A stretch of DNA of 64,000 nt. It comes from Acanthochromis polyacanthus (lineage: Eukaryota; Chordata; Actinopteri; Pomacentridae). Made by a program: the position numbers and the translations under genes. Below are positions 1 through 12,388 of the stretch, one piece after another. Under the pieces are notes generated by a model, which was given only the letters and a program-made list of their open reading frames with translations, searched no databases and had not been told where the DNA came from. The stretch is from the NCBI RefSeq assembly GCF_021347895.1, contig NC_067124.1, forward strand, positions 2,301,630 to 2,365,629. Direction: 5' to 3'. Within the stretch, counting starts at the first letter, position 1; every line of letters begins with the position of its first letter.

Positions 1-703
1 ACATTTTTGTGCTTATTAGGCTGGGTAGCCAATCAAAGGATTGTGCTTTAACCCATGAGCATGGATTCACAGCCGCCTCTGCTCTGGGTCAGATGTGAGC
101 TTTACATCACTGGAAGTCTTCTTCATCTGTATGTCAGAAAGGAGACAGGACGATGAGAATGTTTTTGTGAGCTTTTTTCTTATTGATTTTGCCTTCCCAG
201 AATGGAGCGCCGTGAATCACTGAACCCTCTGCCCACTCTGGTCCCACAGCTTCTGTAATAGCAACCAAATAGGCTAATTAATAACATTAAATAAGAGCAA
301 TCTAATTAAACACCAAAGAAAGTTCTTCACTGACCAGTGGAGCCATAAATTCCTCTTCTTGTTTTTGTCTGATGAAATATGATATAGCCTGGTGTTATCT
401 TTCATTTTACAGCCTTTTAAAACTTAAATATTAATCATATGTTTATTTTTCAAAAGCAGGGTGAGAAGATTAATTGGCTAAATAATTAAGAGTTGGGCCT
501 TATTTAGTTTACCTTAAAACTGCAGACAGGGTGAAAAGCTTACAAGAAATTGCTGCAATATTAGCCTGAGAAATATCTTTTTCCTTTTACATTTTTTATT
601 TTAATTGTATGTGAAGCCAAGAATAGCTTTCATCAAGCTGTTTCCCTCTTTTTCCTTTATGTTAACTTACATACTATTCATATAAATGAATGGAGAATAA
701 AGC
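1..703. other. AT-rich non-coding stretch
   Basis: No exon-like open frame, splice pair or recognisable repeat was found. The base composition is that of teleost intron or intergenic DNA. Confidence 0.5.
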
Positions 704-1621
704 TTAAAGCTCGTGTCCGGAGTTTGAATCGCAGCGTCTCCTAAAACACTGTTGGTCCCTCCCTCTGATTTCGCCCCTTTATTTGAGCACACGCGCAGTA
801 CATGAGAGAAGTGCCCGGAGTGCTGCAGCATCTCGCCTGTTTTGCTGTTTTCCACTCTTCTACATTTAGTACATTTAGTAAATAATAAAGGAATTACGTT
901 AGAATGCTGTATTGAGTCTAACTTGTCCTAATACCAAAATAACATGAATCTGCTAGGATGAACGAGTAAAGTTTCAATATGTGATTACACTCGTGTATCC
1001 CTCTGGATGACGTTGTTTATCAAACTTAGTGCATTTACGCGTTTATATGTGTTACATTGTTTATTTATTTCTATCAAGAGTTCAGAATTGCATGACTCCT
1101 CTGACGAAGAGTATGTCCCAGACGCCCCAACATCTTCCTCCAGAGGTCGGGCATCTAAACGAAGCCGTCAGGCGGGCTATGGAGGCCGTGGTCGGGGAGC
1201 GACGCGAGCACCCCGAGCCAAAAAACGTCCTGCAGTCTCTTGGCCTGACAAGCCGTGGGATTGGTAACTTTTCTGGAAGTTGCTGATCCCTGATGCTCTC
1301 TCCTCCACAAGCAAAACAAATGTGCGCGCGGTTGCGTAGTGCGTAGCTCGCCCACCTCTGCATGGGCTTGCTTGCTGTGCGCATTGAGAGCATGACAAAG
1401 CTGAAGCTGGAACTTGATTGGTCGGCAGCGACCGGCGCTTTTTGGAATAACATGGGGGTCTATGAGAGGAAGGCGGAGCTCAGGAATAAATTTTCATATC
1501 GCGTTATACTAACTTTATATTATAGTATCGAACTCGACTAACACATTTAAGCTTTGTTAAAAAATGATACATAAATTGAAAACAAACGGAAACTCTGGAC
1601 AGCAGCTTTAAGTGAATAATG
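704..1621. mobile_element. TTAA-flanked DNA transposon, piggyBac- or Kolobok-like, internally deleted
   Basis: TTAA occurs at 704-707 and at 1618-1621. Immediately inside, 708-725 (agctcgtgtccggagttt) matches the reverse complement of 1600-1617 at 15 of 18 positions. TTAA duplication plus short inverted termini is the hallmark of the piggyBac and Kolobok superfamilies. At about 910 bp it is too short for an autonomous copy, so it is a deleted or MITE-like derivative. It still carries a short reading frame (1007-1267) with an acidic then Arg/Gly-rich stretch. The GC and CpG content of 1090-1460 is clearly above the flanks, which also points to an insertion. Superfamily choice is inference. Confidence 0.7.
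1007..1267 (+). pseudogene. N-terminal transposase-like fragment in the TTAA element
   Basis: An 86-codon frame lies inside the TTAA-flanked element. From about residue 28 it reads as an acidic patch (DSSDEEYVPDAP) followed by a basic Arg/Gly-rich stretch (GRASKRSRQ, GGRGRGATRAPRAKKR) and a tryptophan-rich end. This acidic-then-basic layout resembles the disordered N-terminus of some piggyBac-type transposases. No catalytic domain follows. The first about 25 residues look like AT-rich non-coding DNA, so the true coding part probably starts near 1080, perhaps as an exon. I would treat it as a relic rather than a working gene. Confidence 0.4.
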
Positions 1622-2814
1622 TGTGAATATTTACTTGTCATCTTAATATCTTAAACTCCTGCCCAGAAATACACTCAATAGGCAAAGCATTGTGGTTTAT
1701 AGCATTCTGTCTGAACACACATTTCAAGTATTTTCTCCCATAATAAAGACCAAATTACATCTGATTGTCAGAAAGAAGTGAAATTCCTTATAATCTTCTA
1801 CAGCGAATATGGTTCCTGTCTTTCCATCTGCTTTAATGAGCTCCAGGATCTATTAAAACTACAGTAGCACACCAACCAGTATTTTCAGATTTTCAATTAT
1901 TTGTAGCAGTTGGTGGTTCTGCCCCGTGTTAAATTTTCCACAAACTCACTTTTGTTGCTCAGGGATATCTTTGCACGTTCTTCTTACGAACAAATTGGAT
2001 GCTATGTGGGAAGCCAATAATGGTGATAATTAAAACTCTCCTTTTCATCTCCGCTGTCTGTCCTGCTCCTCCAGCTCTTTCCCGCCATAATGATCTAACA
2101 TGATACTCCACACGCTGCCGAAAACCTGCCAATAACTCTGAACACGTCTCTGATTTCTGCACCACCACAAGCCACAGTGGCATGACGTCTTACCCAATAC
2201 TTTTGCCGACCAATCGCGACGCTGCCTGTCGGCGGCGCTCGGCGAATGAGAGTGCAGGAGCAGGAGTGAGGCTAGCAACGAGGAGGTAGAGGAGGAGGAG
2301 GAGGAGGACAGTGGAAGACTGCAGTAACAGCAGTAACGGTCCCAAGGCCCTGTGGATACTCACTGAATCAAACGCTGAAGGTTGTGTGTGATTGAGCAGC
2401 TGAGGCTGATTGGGTGTGTTTGTGTTTGTTGCAAAGATGGGGACAAAGACAGCAAGCGTGCATGCATTTTTCCCCTGTATGTGTCTGTGTTTGCTGCTTG
2501 AGTGATATACAGAGAGCCAGAAAAGTGAGGGAGAAAAACGTGCCCCCGAGTCAGAACCAGACACATAATGAAGCAGATTTTTTCTCCCTTTTTCCCTCCT
2601 TTCCCTCCCCGCCTTGTGTCAGCTAAGATAATTCCTCTGTTAGTCAAGTGAAAGGCCGTGGCTGAGGGGTGTTTTCTGTGTGATATTGATACATTTTAGG
2701 AAATGAAAAGCAGCGTTTCCGCCAGCTGTGTGCTCACGAGCCGAACTGTTGATTTATGGACTGGTTTTTGATCAAAATGGAGCTGTATGACATTGTTGGC
2801 AGATGCTGCTAAGT
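1622..2814. other. Non-coding stretch with a short (GGA)n run
   Basis: No supported gene. A short (GGA)n run lies at about 2279-2310. The small open frames across it show no family resemblance and have no splice context. Confidence 0.45.
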
Positions 2815-2968
2815 GATGGAGAAATCCATCCATCCATCCATCCTCTATACACCGCTTTATCCTCACTAGGGTCATGGGGGGTGCTGGAGCCTATCTCAGC
2901 TGACTCTGGTGAAGGCAGGGGACACCCTGGACAGGTCACCAGTCTGTCACAGGGTAGATGGAGAAATC
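2815..2968 (-). mobile_element. Short (GGAT)n-tailed retroposon with 12 bp target duplication
   Basis: The insert is 2827-2956, flanked by perfect 12 bp direct repeats (gatggagaaatc at 2815-2826 and 2957-2968). Read on the minus strand it starts near ccctgtgacagactgg and ends in a (GGAT)n tail. It corresponds only to the 3' part of the longer repeats at 16671-17031 and 30970-31351. The perfect target duplication shows that this short form integrated as such and was not cut down later. Confidence 0.85.
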
Positions 2969-3339
2969 ATTAGACGCTGCTCCAGGCTGGTTGGCTGGTG
3001 AGGCATTATGCGAGCTGGTGTCTTCGTCTGGTATTATTTTAGTCTGGAATGCTGTGCAATCAGTTAAGGGTTGACTTAAGTTTACAAACAGTTTTCTGGA
3101 AGATTTTATTTAAACTCACAGCCAGGAGGGCTGAATTTTAAACTGAAAGCTCAGGTTCAGGTACATTGGTAGCATTGTGTGTCACTTGCAGAGCGATGAA
3201 AGAATTATTCTTGGTCTTTACTGTGCTTACCTTTTACAGAAATGTGCCCAATGCTCTATTACATTCAAGATTGTACTTAAGTCAAATACAGAAGTATTAG
3301 TTACAGAATGTCTTTAAAATACAAGAATGGAAATACTTA

Positions 3340-3706
3340 AACTAGCGTTCAAAAGTTTGGGGTCACCCAAACAATTTCATGTTTTTCATGAAAACTCCCA
3401 CTTTTATCCATGTGCTAACATAACTGCACAAGGGTTTTCTGATCATCAATGAGCCTTTCAACACCATTAGCTAACACAATGTAGCATTAGAACACAGGAG
3501 TGATGGTTGCTGGAAATGTTCCTCTGTACCCCTATGGAGATATTCCATTAAAAATCAGCTGTTTACAGCTACAATAGTCATTTACCACATTAACTATGTC
3601 TGCACTGGATTTATCATTCATTTAATGTTATCTTCATTGAAAAAACTGCTTTTCTTTAAAAAAATAAGGACATTTATAAGTGACCTCAACCTTTTGAACG
3701 GTAGTG
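3340..3706. mobile_element. Tc1-like MITE, copy 1
   Basis: A 367 bp element is flanked by TA (3338-3339 and 3707-3708). Its ends are imperfect inverted repeats containing ttcaaaagtttggggtca on the left and a degraded complement on the right. The internal sequence matches the copies at 5814, 13811, 19692, 30493 and 43715 and has no coding potential. TA target and ends of this type indicate a non-autonomous Tc1/mariner derivative. The orientation is the same as the copies at 30493 and 43715. Confidence 0.85.
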
Positions 3707-5244
3707 TAAGTAAAGAACGTGTGTCAAATTTGTGCTGAAATGCAGTAAATTTACTTTGTTTCTTCATGCTCGAGCTGAACATTTAATTGATTTTAAATCA
3801 AAATTAACCCCTTGACGCTTGAATTTATTTACAATTACCGGTATATAAAAAAATCATAATTTGTGTCTTTGCTTTCAAGCTGATGCGTGGAAATGCTTAA
3901 TTTGTCTCTAGCACATAGACTAGATATATAATGCTAACAACACATACATAATAATGTAGATTCCACTCCGACTGGTCCTATGAGAAACCAGTGCTTCTAA
4001 AAGGTTCCTAGGTACATAAAGAATATGCACAAACTGGCATGGAGGGAATGGATACGCTATCTCGGCTGTATTCTGAATGAAAGCAGTACGATGCAAATTT
4101 GCGACAATCTGCATTAAATGGTTAAACTTTGCAATTAGCAAGGCCTGTAATTAAGAATATGTTATGCTACATGTATGATCCAGGGTTTACACTATTGTGC
4201 CACTGGTTTCACAAATACATTCATCCTCGTTGTGTGGCAGTCATTCTTTTTATGTTATCTAATGCAGCAATGCTCCATCACATACTTTAAATCTGTTACA
4301 CAGTGAATATTTAACCAAAGCTTGACGTTAAAAAGTTATAGTGCAAATCAAATTGCAAACACAAGATCTGTCAGAAACATCACAGTTAAAGATTTATTCC
4401 TAAATCATTCAGCCCTGCCTCCCACAGCTGGTCACAGTATGAATTCAGGGTGTCATGGGAGGATCAATCAAAGGAAAGAGGAATAAACAAAGTTTTGCTT
4501 CACAAATTGTATTAGTTTGACTGACTTTTCACTGAATCGCTCCTTTTCTGGAAAATACTGCCTCATTTTGCCTTCTATTACCTCAATTTAAGTTTAAGGG
4601 GAAAGTAATCCTGCGTTTTTTTCAAAATGTTATATATATATAGAGAGAGAGAGAATTATTTTGAGGTATCAAAACTGTTTATAATCTCACAGCACCTACT
4701 TCACATTACGTGACAAAGTAATATAGTCTGTGTCCTTTAGAACAATGCATAGTTTGAAGGAAAACATTGCAGTCTGATGTTTTGTTAACCATGTTAATTA
4801 ATATAAAGTGGCCTTTACGGGAGTTGAGTGGATTTCCTCAAACAAACAATTTAAGTCCATCTTTTAATCTTGTTTACTTTGAATAAACCTGCTCCTGAAT
4901 AGGTTTGACCTTCCGGATATGTTGCTGCGACAACCAATCCAACAAATGTTTCAAAGAGCCAAGAAATCTGGGATCACGCCAAATTGTCAACAATTTAATC
5001 CAGCTAAGATGTTTTCGTCATGTGGACAACAGGCCGCAGGTTTTACATTCAGACTCCCAAAGTGCTCTGGATGTGGTTGGAAAATATTGTGTTACTTGTT
5101 AATGTATTGTGTCTCAAGTCACTTTGGACCTTTTTTATAGTGCGATCACTGTGAGCATCGATACGCAACCATTAAACAGTTTAGTAGTGCTCTAGTTACA
5201 AGTGGATCTATTGGCAAGAAATAAACACATTTTTAGTGAACTTA
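3707..5244. other. AT-rich non-coding stretch
   Basis: No gene or larger repeat was recognised. A small (TA)n/(GA)n run lies at about 4629-4654. Short frames near 4905-5140 lack any motif or splice context. Confidence 0.45.
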
Positions 5245-5690
5245 CACTACTGTTCACAAGTTTGGGGTCACTTAGAAATGTTCTTATTTTTGAAGGAAAA
5301 GCAGATTTAATCTCAGAATGTATTCTGACAGAAACTTTCAACCTTTGAATTTCTTTCTAATAGTTAATAATAATTATGACACAAACACAAACTGTAAAAT
5401 GAGCCACAAATGTCTTGTTTTGTAGCAAAAAGAAAGATTGTGTCCACAGTTGAGTAAGGGGATAAATAACTTCTGTTCCCTTTGACTGTTTCACAATAAC
5501 AGCCACCTTGTGACCCATAACTCTAACAATATTAATGTGAAGCTACAGCAGTAACTTAATGCAGCTCTGACATTGTGTTTTTTGATATTACAATTTAGGA
5601 TCCACATTAACACAATTTGAGGCATTTAGGAAGGGGCCTGAGTTTAGAATCCATCTAATCAGATTCCAGAGCTTCTTTAAATTTGATCAA
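5245..5690. mobile_element. Tc1-end-bearing dispersed repeat, longer relative of the MITE
   Basis: After TA at 5243-5244 the first about 50 bp share the MITE-type end (tttggggtcacttagaaatg), but the interior is different. The interior from about 5313 to 5685 matches 31980-32360 in reverse orientation. Landmarks shared by both copies include a run ending in caaaacaagacatttgtgg (in complement here) and a block around gttagagttatgggtcac. No matching right-hand terminal repeat is seen before 5810, so this copy seems truncated. No transposase frame remains. Confidence 0.65.
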
Positions 5691-5813
5691 CTGTTTTGTA
5701 AATACCTTCTTTGGCTGTGTAACTGTTTGCCTGCTCCTTAAAGGCTCTGACTAATAATGCTTTGCACCCGATGACATCGTATTAGCATTGTTTCTTCCAT
5801 GTTGTTGCTTGTA

Positions 5814-6180
5814 TACTGTTCAAAAGTTTGGGGTCACTTAGAAATGTCCTTATTTTTGAAAAAGAAGCATTTTTTTAAATCAATGAAGATCACATTAAAT
5901 GAATGATAAATCCAGTGTAGACATAGTTAATGTGGTAAATGACTATTGTAGCTGTAAACAGCTGATGTTTAATGGAATATCTCCATAGGGGTACAGAGGA
6001 ACATTTCCAGCAACCATCACTCCTGTGTTCTAATGCTACATTGTGTTAGCTAATGGTGCTGAAAGGCTCATTGATGATTAAAAAACCCTTGTGCAGTTAT
6101 GCTAGCACATGGAAAAAAGTGTGAGTTTTCATGGAAAACATGGAATTGTCTGGATTACTCCAAACTTTTGAACGGTAGTT
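5814..6180. mobile_element. Tc1-like MITE, copy 2
   Basis: The sequence runs from the left end (actgttcaaaagtttggggt) to a right end with ccaaacttttgaacggtagt, followed by TA at 6181-6182. It is inverted relative to the copy at 3340 and matches it over the whole length. Confidence 0.85.
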
Positions 6181-8267
6181 TATAACTAATATATTCAGTA
6201 CTATTCACTCTTGGTGTTTCATAAATGCATTGAAATAAAGAGTACAATATTTCCCCTGTAATGAAGTTAAAATGAATATAAAATGGAAGCGGACATAAAT
6301 AATACACTGTTAGAATATTTAAGTTAGTTTCCTCCATTGGAGCTACACTCTTATTTACAGTATGACATTCTTGCAAATTAAAAGCTACTAAAGTAGTCTT
6401 GTTTGCCTTATAGATAAATACACTGTATATCACAAAAAGCCAAACGATAGAAATGATTCAGCAGCTATGAGGTCGTTCAGGGGTTTTCCTGGTTGTTCCT
6501 ACACTTCTGTCTTCTGTCTCAATAGCAAATCTCACTCTCCTATTATAGTGTAGCAGCACAGACTGAAACTCAGACACACACAGACGTTTTCTCCTCTTTT
6601 TGTTCTGCTGTCCACCCGCTGCGTCTGATCTTGGCCTCTGTCTGCCTTCGCCAGTGGCAAACAAAACTGCAGACATGGAAAAAAAAGTCAGAAGAGAGTG
6701 TTGTGGGTCTTAAGAAACTAAAAAAAAAGTCCTGGAACAAACAGGCATTTGCTGAACAGAGGATGTGTCAGGAATGAAAAATTACATCAAACTGGATATC
6801 CAGCTGAGGGGTAAATGCAAAATGGACACCCACTCAGTGAGGAGACAGTGTGTCTCACTTGTCTGTGATGGGAGGCTCTTTATTGTGTTACATAACTAAT
6901 AAGTAAATAAATAAGACCAGAGAAGAGGGGGTTCACTTTTTGTTTGCGTTGTTCAAGTCGTGCACAAGAATTGACAGTTTTAGGTGCATTCAAAATCCAA
7001 ATGCTATTGTTGTTTTTTCCTGTATAATACGCAACAGTCACGCCCCACTCCAGCATACAGGGATTAATAATGCAGTGCGGCTGATCACTTTCCAGTTATT
7101 CAGCGTTTTATCTGTGTTGTGGCTGGCCTTTAGCTGCTGTTCTCACCACTTTGTTACTGAGGCAGCTGAAGTTTAAAGCCTCATTGGTCAAAACCGCCAC
7201 ATAACCCTTTGACACAAAATTGCTGCTCTGGCATTTAGCAAGGGCAGATGAGCGTAATGCGGCGTAGAGCTCCATACATCATTATGTGGAGGTGTCCGAC
7301 AGCAGAGCGGAGAGCGGCGAGGTCCGCGCCGTATTTCATTAGGATGCAACAGAAGGCCTCATTAACATGCATGGCCACAGGTTGTTTTGCCCTCTCTCCC
7401 TCTCACAGCGTCGACGGCAACTGACTCATTCTGATTAGGCTTAAGCTAGTCCGCAGTTGTCCAATTGTTTTGTTATGATTGTCTGCCTCGGAGACCGCAG
7501 GAAATGAGATCCCTGCAATCCATTTCAAATAGTAATTTGACACAGGTCTGATGGATGGCGTGAAGATGAGAGGATGTTGACAAGAGATGATTAGCAGATA
7601 CTCTGGAAGCTGCTCCCTCAGGATTAGAAGGACTTTCCTCCTGTTGTTGTTTGAAAACCTAGTGAGTCTTCTAAAGAAAATAACAAGTGTCTTATTAATT
7701 TCTTTAATTCATAAGTGATTAACAGAGCCTTTAAAAATGAACACTGGCTATTTGGCTGTTCTATGTGTAGTAGTATGTGATCGTTACAGTGACGCTGTGC
7801 CGCTATACAGAAATCTTTAACTAATCCGTGGATCCAGACTATAAGCTGCATCACTGCCAGAATCTAATCACTCGGTCCTTGTGTCATTTCTGACTTTCCC
7901 TGATTACTTCATCCAAATCCATTAGTCCATTTTTGAGTAATGTTGCCTACAGACAGACAAATGACAGACAAAAAAACACTAATCGTCACATAGTAACTCT
8001 GCTGCATTTCTTGGAAAGTAACTAGAGGACAATGTCACAGTGCAACATTAGCTTGTAATAACCAGCTTGTACAATCAACCTACTGGGTCACTTTTTAGTG
8101 TCACACACTGCCATGCACTCATTCTAATCAAACTGTTTACTATTTAAATCATAATTCTGACAGTTTTACTCCTGCATTGTAGCTTGCATTAAGAAATCCT
8201 TTTCTAGCCTGTCTGATACTGGGTTTTTAGACTTGACGCTATCTTGTATTGATATTTAGGGTTTGAA
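6181..8267. other. Non-coding stretch with a GC-raised island
   Basis: No supported exon. The segment 7240-7560 stands out from the AT-rich flanks by its even composition, several CpG sites and lack of repeats, and could be a conserved regulatory element. This is a guess from composition only. Confidence 0.35.
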
Positions 8268-9085
8268 AAATCCCATAAACACACCAATGAGCCACAACAA
8301 TAAGACTACTGACGGGAAGCAAATAGCATTGATCATCTTGTTGCAGTGTGGTGGTCTGCTTTGAAGCCTTGGGAAAAACGTTTAACATGGATGTTAAATG
8401 GCTGTGGCTCAGGTGGTAGAGCGGGTCGTCCAATGATCGAAGGGTCGGCGGTTCGATTCCCGCTCTCACCTAGTCATGTGCTGTTGTGTCCTTGGGCAAG
8501 ACACTTAACCCACCTTGCCTCCAGTGCTCTTCACTGGTGTGTGAATGTGTGTGAATGTTGGTGGTGGTCGGAGGGGCCGTAGGCGCGGATTGGCAGCCAC
8601 GCTTCCGTCCGCCCCAGAGTGAGAATGTGTGAGTGTATGGTTGAATGGAAGCAACTGTTGTATAAGCGCTTTGAGTACTCTGATGAGTAGGAAAGCGCTA
8701 TATAAGAGCAAGTCCATTCATTCATTCACTTTGAAACATACCAACCGCCTCCAACCCCGTCATAGCAGTGGAAGTCTCTGATGGCAGCAGCCCCAACAGC
8801 AGGACTTTGTGCTCCATCATACAGCAAAAACTGATGAGGAACAGCTTGAGGAACACAACAATGAGCCTAAAGCACTGACCAGGCACCCAGACTCCCCAGA
8901 TTTGTGGAATGCCCTTGAGCATAAAATTAGGACCTGATGGATCTGTGGCCAATGTCCCAATGCCAGACACCACAGGACACTCTGACTGGTTGTGTGTCCT
9001 TCCCCTGATGAGTCAGAGCTGTAATGGCAACCCAAAGGGGACATAAACATTATTAGACCGGTGGTTTTAATGTTGTGGCAGATTG
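8268..9085. mobile_element. Degenerate transposon remnant, split by a SINE
   Basis: The left part (8268-8390, with caccaatgagccacaacaat) and right part (about 8735-9085, ending agaccggtggttttaatgtt) look like the two ends of one old element. The outer ends are roughly inverted copies of each other. The right part (around ccaatgccagacaccacagg and gatgagtcagagctgtaatg) resembles a common vertebrate Tc1/mariner-type repeat as I remember it. No intact frame survives. The tRNA-derived SINE at 8398-8740 separates the halves, so this element is older than the SINE insertion. Confidence 0.5.
8398..8740 (+). mobile_element. tRNA-derived SINE with (ATTC)n tail
   Basis: The head has good RNA polymerase III internal promoter boxes: box A-like tggctcaggtgg at 8405-8416 and box B ggttcgattcc at 8450-8460. 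Next come a SINE body with ccttgggcaagacacttaac and a 3' part ending gcgctatataagagcaagtc, then a short ATTC tail. The insertion interrupts an older transposon remnant. I recognise it as a typical teleost tRNA-SINE layout but do not assign a family name. Confidence 0.85.
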
Positions 9086-12000
9086 ATGTAAGTTGTTAAA
9101 CAAGCTTGATCTCTTAGGTTTTTGTAATTGTTGTTCTGTTGACCAAAATGCACACTATATGCAACATTTTCTGACTGAGAAATCTACTCCACAGTGCTCT
9201 CTGGTGGACAAACAACATTGTACACCAATACCAATAAAGCTGAAATTAACCGATAATAGTCAATGCACACATATTAATTATATTCCATAAAGTATTATTA
9301 ACAAAGAAAGTTTCTTCTTTGCATTAGACCAAGGTATCATGTCAGATTTTTAAACCATATTGCACCCTACTATTGGGTGGTGACCTATGTGGCTTATAAA
9401 GTATTCTTATTCAGTGTAAGAACGGTCCTAAAATACTGTGTTTAATATTTATAGTATAACTTCACAATTGTTATTTAAGTTAACACAGTTTCTCAACCAA
9501 CAAAATGTTGATGACATATTAGATTTTTATTTGTCTTGAAGATATACCAAAAAAATAATCTCCTGCTTTTATGAAAGATAAAAATTCAGAATTTCATAGA
9601 ACAACTGAGCTGTGCATGCAGTTTCTCATGGGTCTAACCAGATTTTTGCCAAAAACAACTGTTTGCTGGTTGATAAAAGTAGAGAGACTGAATGAAACGT
9701 TAAAGCTGCGAGCTGACAAACCAAACCAACTGATACACAACTGCTGGGGAGATGGGTGAGATTTGACATTAAAGGCATTTAATGTATTTATTTGTGTCAT
9801 TTTGCAAAGTAAAATATTAATTATTGCAGCTTTAAAACTCAAAATGATTGGCTGCTGCTGCAAAAAGGATGCATTGTAAAAGGATGATTCCATCTGCGCC
9901 TCATTCAGTATCTTATAACAGATCAATAGAAACATAAGAACTTCAGTGAACCTCAGTCACTGATCCCTCACGTTTCTTTCTTTGAGAGCAGCTTGAGCAC
10001 CACTATAATACCCACTATCTTTTTCGCTTTGCAATAAATGAAGTGTTTTTACTTCCTTTTGCTTTGAAAATTACATAAGCAGCATTCGGAGTATTGGGGC
10101 TCGAAGGCATCATCACGTCAGACTGGTCATTTGGCTGCCAGCACTGAAACTCACTATGACAACAACCCAGCCTTCCCCCATGGGCTTTATATAGCACAAC
10201 ACCGTATCTGCTGCTATATGCACAACACCAATTCCCTGAAAAAATGTGTTATGTTGTTGCTGCAAGGCAAGGAATGGGAAGTGAAGCGCAAGGAGGAATG
10301 GGAGGCAATGCAAACACAGCCCCCTTTTTTCAAGGTCTAATCCCTCTTAGTAGGGGAGCGATAAGCGTGTTTTGACTTAGCCCCAAATTTCCTGTTGTTT
10401 ATGGATCCTTTGCCAAACCATGTGGATCCCTGTAGAGTCGGATAATCTTAGTGATGCCAGTTTGGCAAGGCTGCACATATACCACTGCCTCCTGGCCCAG
10501 GTCAGATCACAACAGCGGGGTGGAAAACAAAATGTCTCTGCGTCTGTTTGCTTTCATTTTCCCCTCCCTCTATTCGTCTTTGTGTAAGCGTTTGCTCATA
10601 GATAAGAATCAGTCAGAGCTGGTGGCTTTGTTGACTTGCGCCTCTCATTCCTCGCTGCTGCTCATGAGCTCTCTGCATGCAGGGGAAATTGAAATTGGTG
10701 CAATCAGAGCTCAGGATGAAGCCCACCTCCAAAAAGAATAGAAATAACAACCAGTGTGGCAGGAAAAGGCTCTTAATCTTTCTGCACTTTCCCACTAGGG
10801 CTTTTTCTGGGCTTCATAGCTGAGAAGGGTGCGTTTGTGGTGGAATCATTTAAGTTGTGAAACTCCTCCCTGTAAATCAGGCCAAGCGGCTGAAGCCAGG
10901 ATGCCATTACATCATTATGTGCTGTACCATCTGTCAGGATGACCTTTAACCTTCCACATGCTTCGTCTCACTTTTCAGCTCTTCACACGGTTAGCTCGAT
11001 GCCGAACAAGACAACAGGGAGTCTATTATGTACAGTACAAACTACATCTGTTGCTGTAATTAGTAGTTTGACACAGTCGTGCAGACCAGTCACACTCCAA
11101 ATATTTCAGACTGACTGTATACCTGCGACTAATTTAGCTCACGGCAATGATTCTGTTGGATTCTAAATGTGCAGTAGCTTTGAATCTTTAGTGCCTCTTT
11201 TAGATTGCTAGTTATTAGCGTACACATAATGAGTTAATGGATACCTGCTGTGAAAGTTATCTTCTTAAGTTAGATACGGGATAATACTCATTTGCTACTC
11301 CATTAACAGCAATGAGAAAGACAAGATTGCAGCTAAAGTACAGAATCACAGCTCTCAGGATAACACTCTCACCTGGCTCCTGATTCTGTAAACCCAGCAT
11401 GGAATTCATTAGAAGGGACTCTGCTGACCACAGATCGGCTCTAGGTAAGGCTTTCTAATAACGCTTCGGGGCAAAAATGGAAAAAGCAGGACATACATTG
11501 GCATATTATACAAGATTTTTCACATTTTTGTCACACAGCTGACATAATCATGCAGGTGATCCGTGCGAGGCTGTAACCACAGCATTGTTACCTGAATACA
11601 GAGCAAGAGGCAGAAGGAAAAGTTGGCAGCTTGTGAGCAGCAGAAAATGCTGACTCTACAATACATCTACTGTAAAGTAAAACAAGCACTGTTGGAAGAG
11701 AAAATATCAGCAACGAAAAGACAAAGGTAGAATGTTTGAGGACAGTGAGGAGAAAAATAAGCAGCATCTTCTGCTGGATGATTGTCAGTTCACCTCCAAC
11801 ATCACCACAACTGTTGGTATAACTTGATGAGTGAGGCAGTTTTATTCTAATCTTACTGTTAAAAATCCAACAGTTATAATCTAGCCATAATACAGGTCAT
11901 ATTTAAATGCCACCAAACTGCCATCATCGTATTAAGCATGCAGTGGAAGATTCGCTCTTCCAGAACAGCATGAAAAACCAGCATTACCACTTTTAAATCA

Positions 12001-12388
12001 AAGCATATAGGAGGAGAAGTTCAGCATTGCGTACACTCAGGCTGAGATGTTTTTCACAGAATCAAGCAATTCATAGCTAGAAGCCACAGGTTAGATACCT
12101 GAAATGAAATATCCACAGCTCTAAGAAGTCCAACTTTGAGTTTACATGTCAAGTAAAATGAAATTCCTCTTCTAGCTGGACAAATGAGTGGATTTGCATA
12201 GACGCTGTTGTAACGTTGTACCTAAAAAGTCCCATACATTCTTCTTCCTTGTCAAAAAAAATGACATCTACCTTGTCCAAAATATGCACCTGGCTCATGT
12301 AAAGTTCAGTCAGAGGTTCAACCCACCAGCTGGTTACAGTAGTCTGCTGATATCTCATCTCTCTAACGCCACATGCCCCATTTTTATT
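9086..12388. other. Non-coding stretch
   Basis: No exon or element supported. The segment 10860-10990 has less AT-rich sequence and might be regulatory. Small frames at 9594-9935 and 10451-10741 show no motif. Confidence 0.4.
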
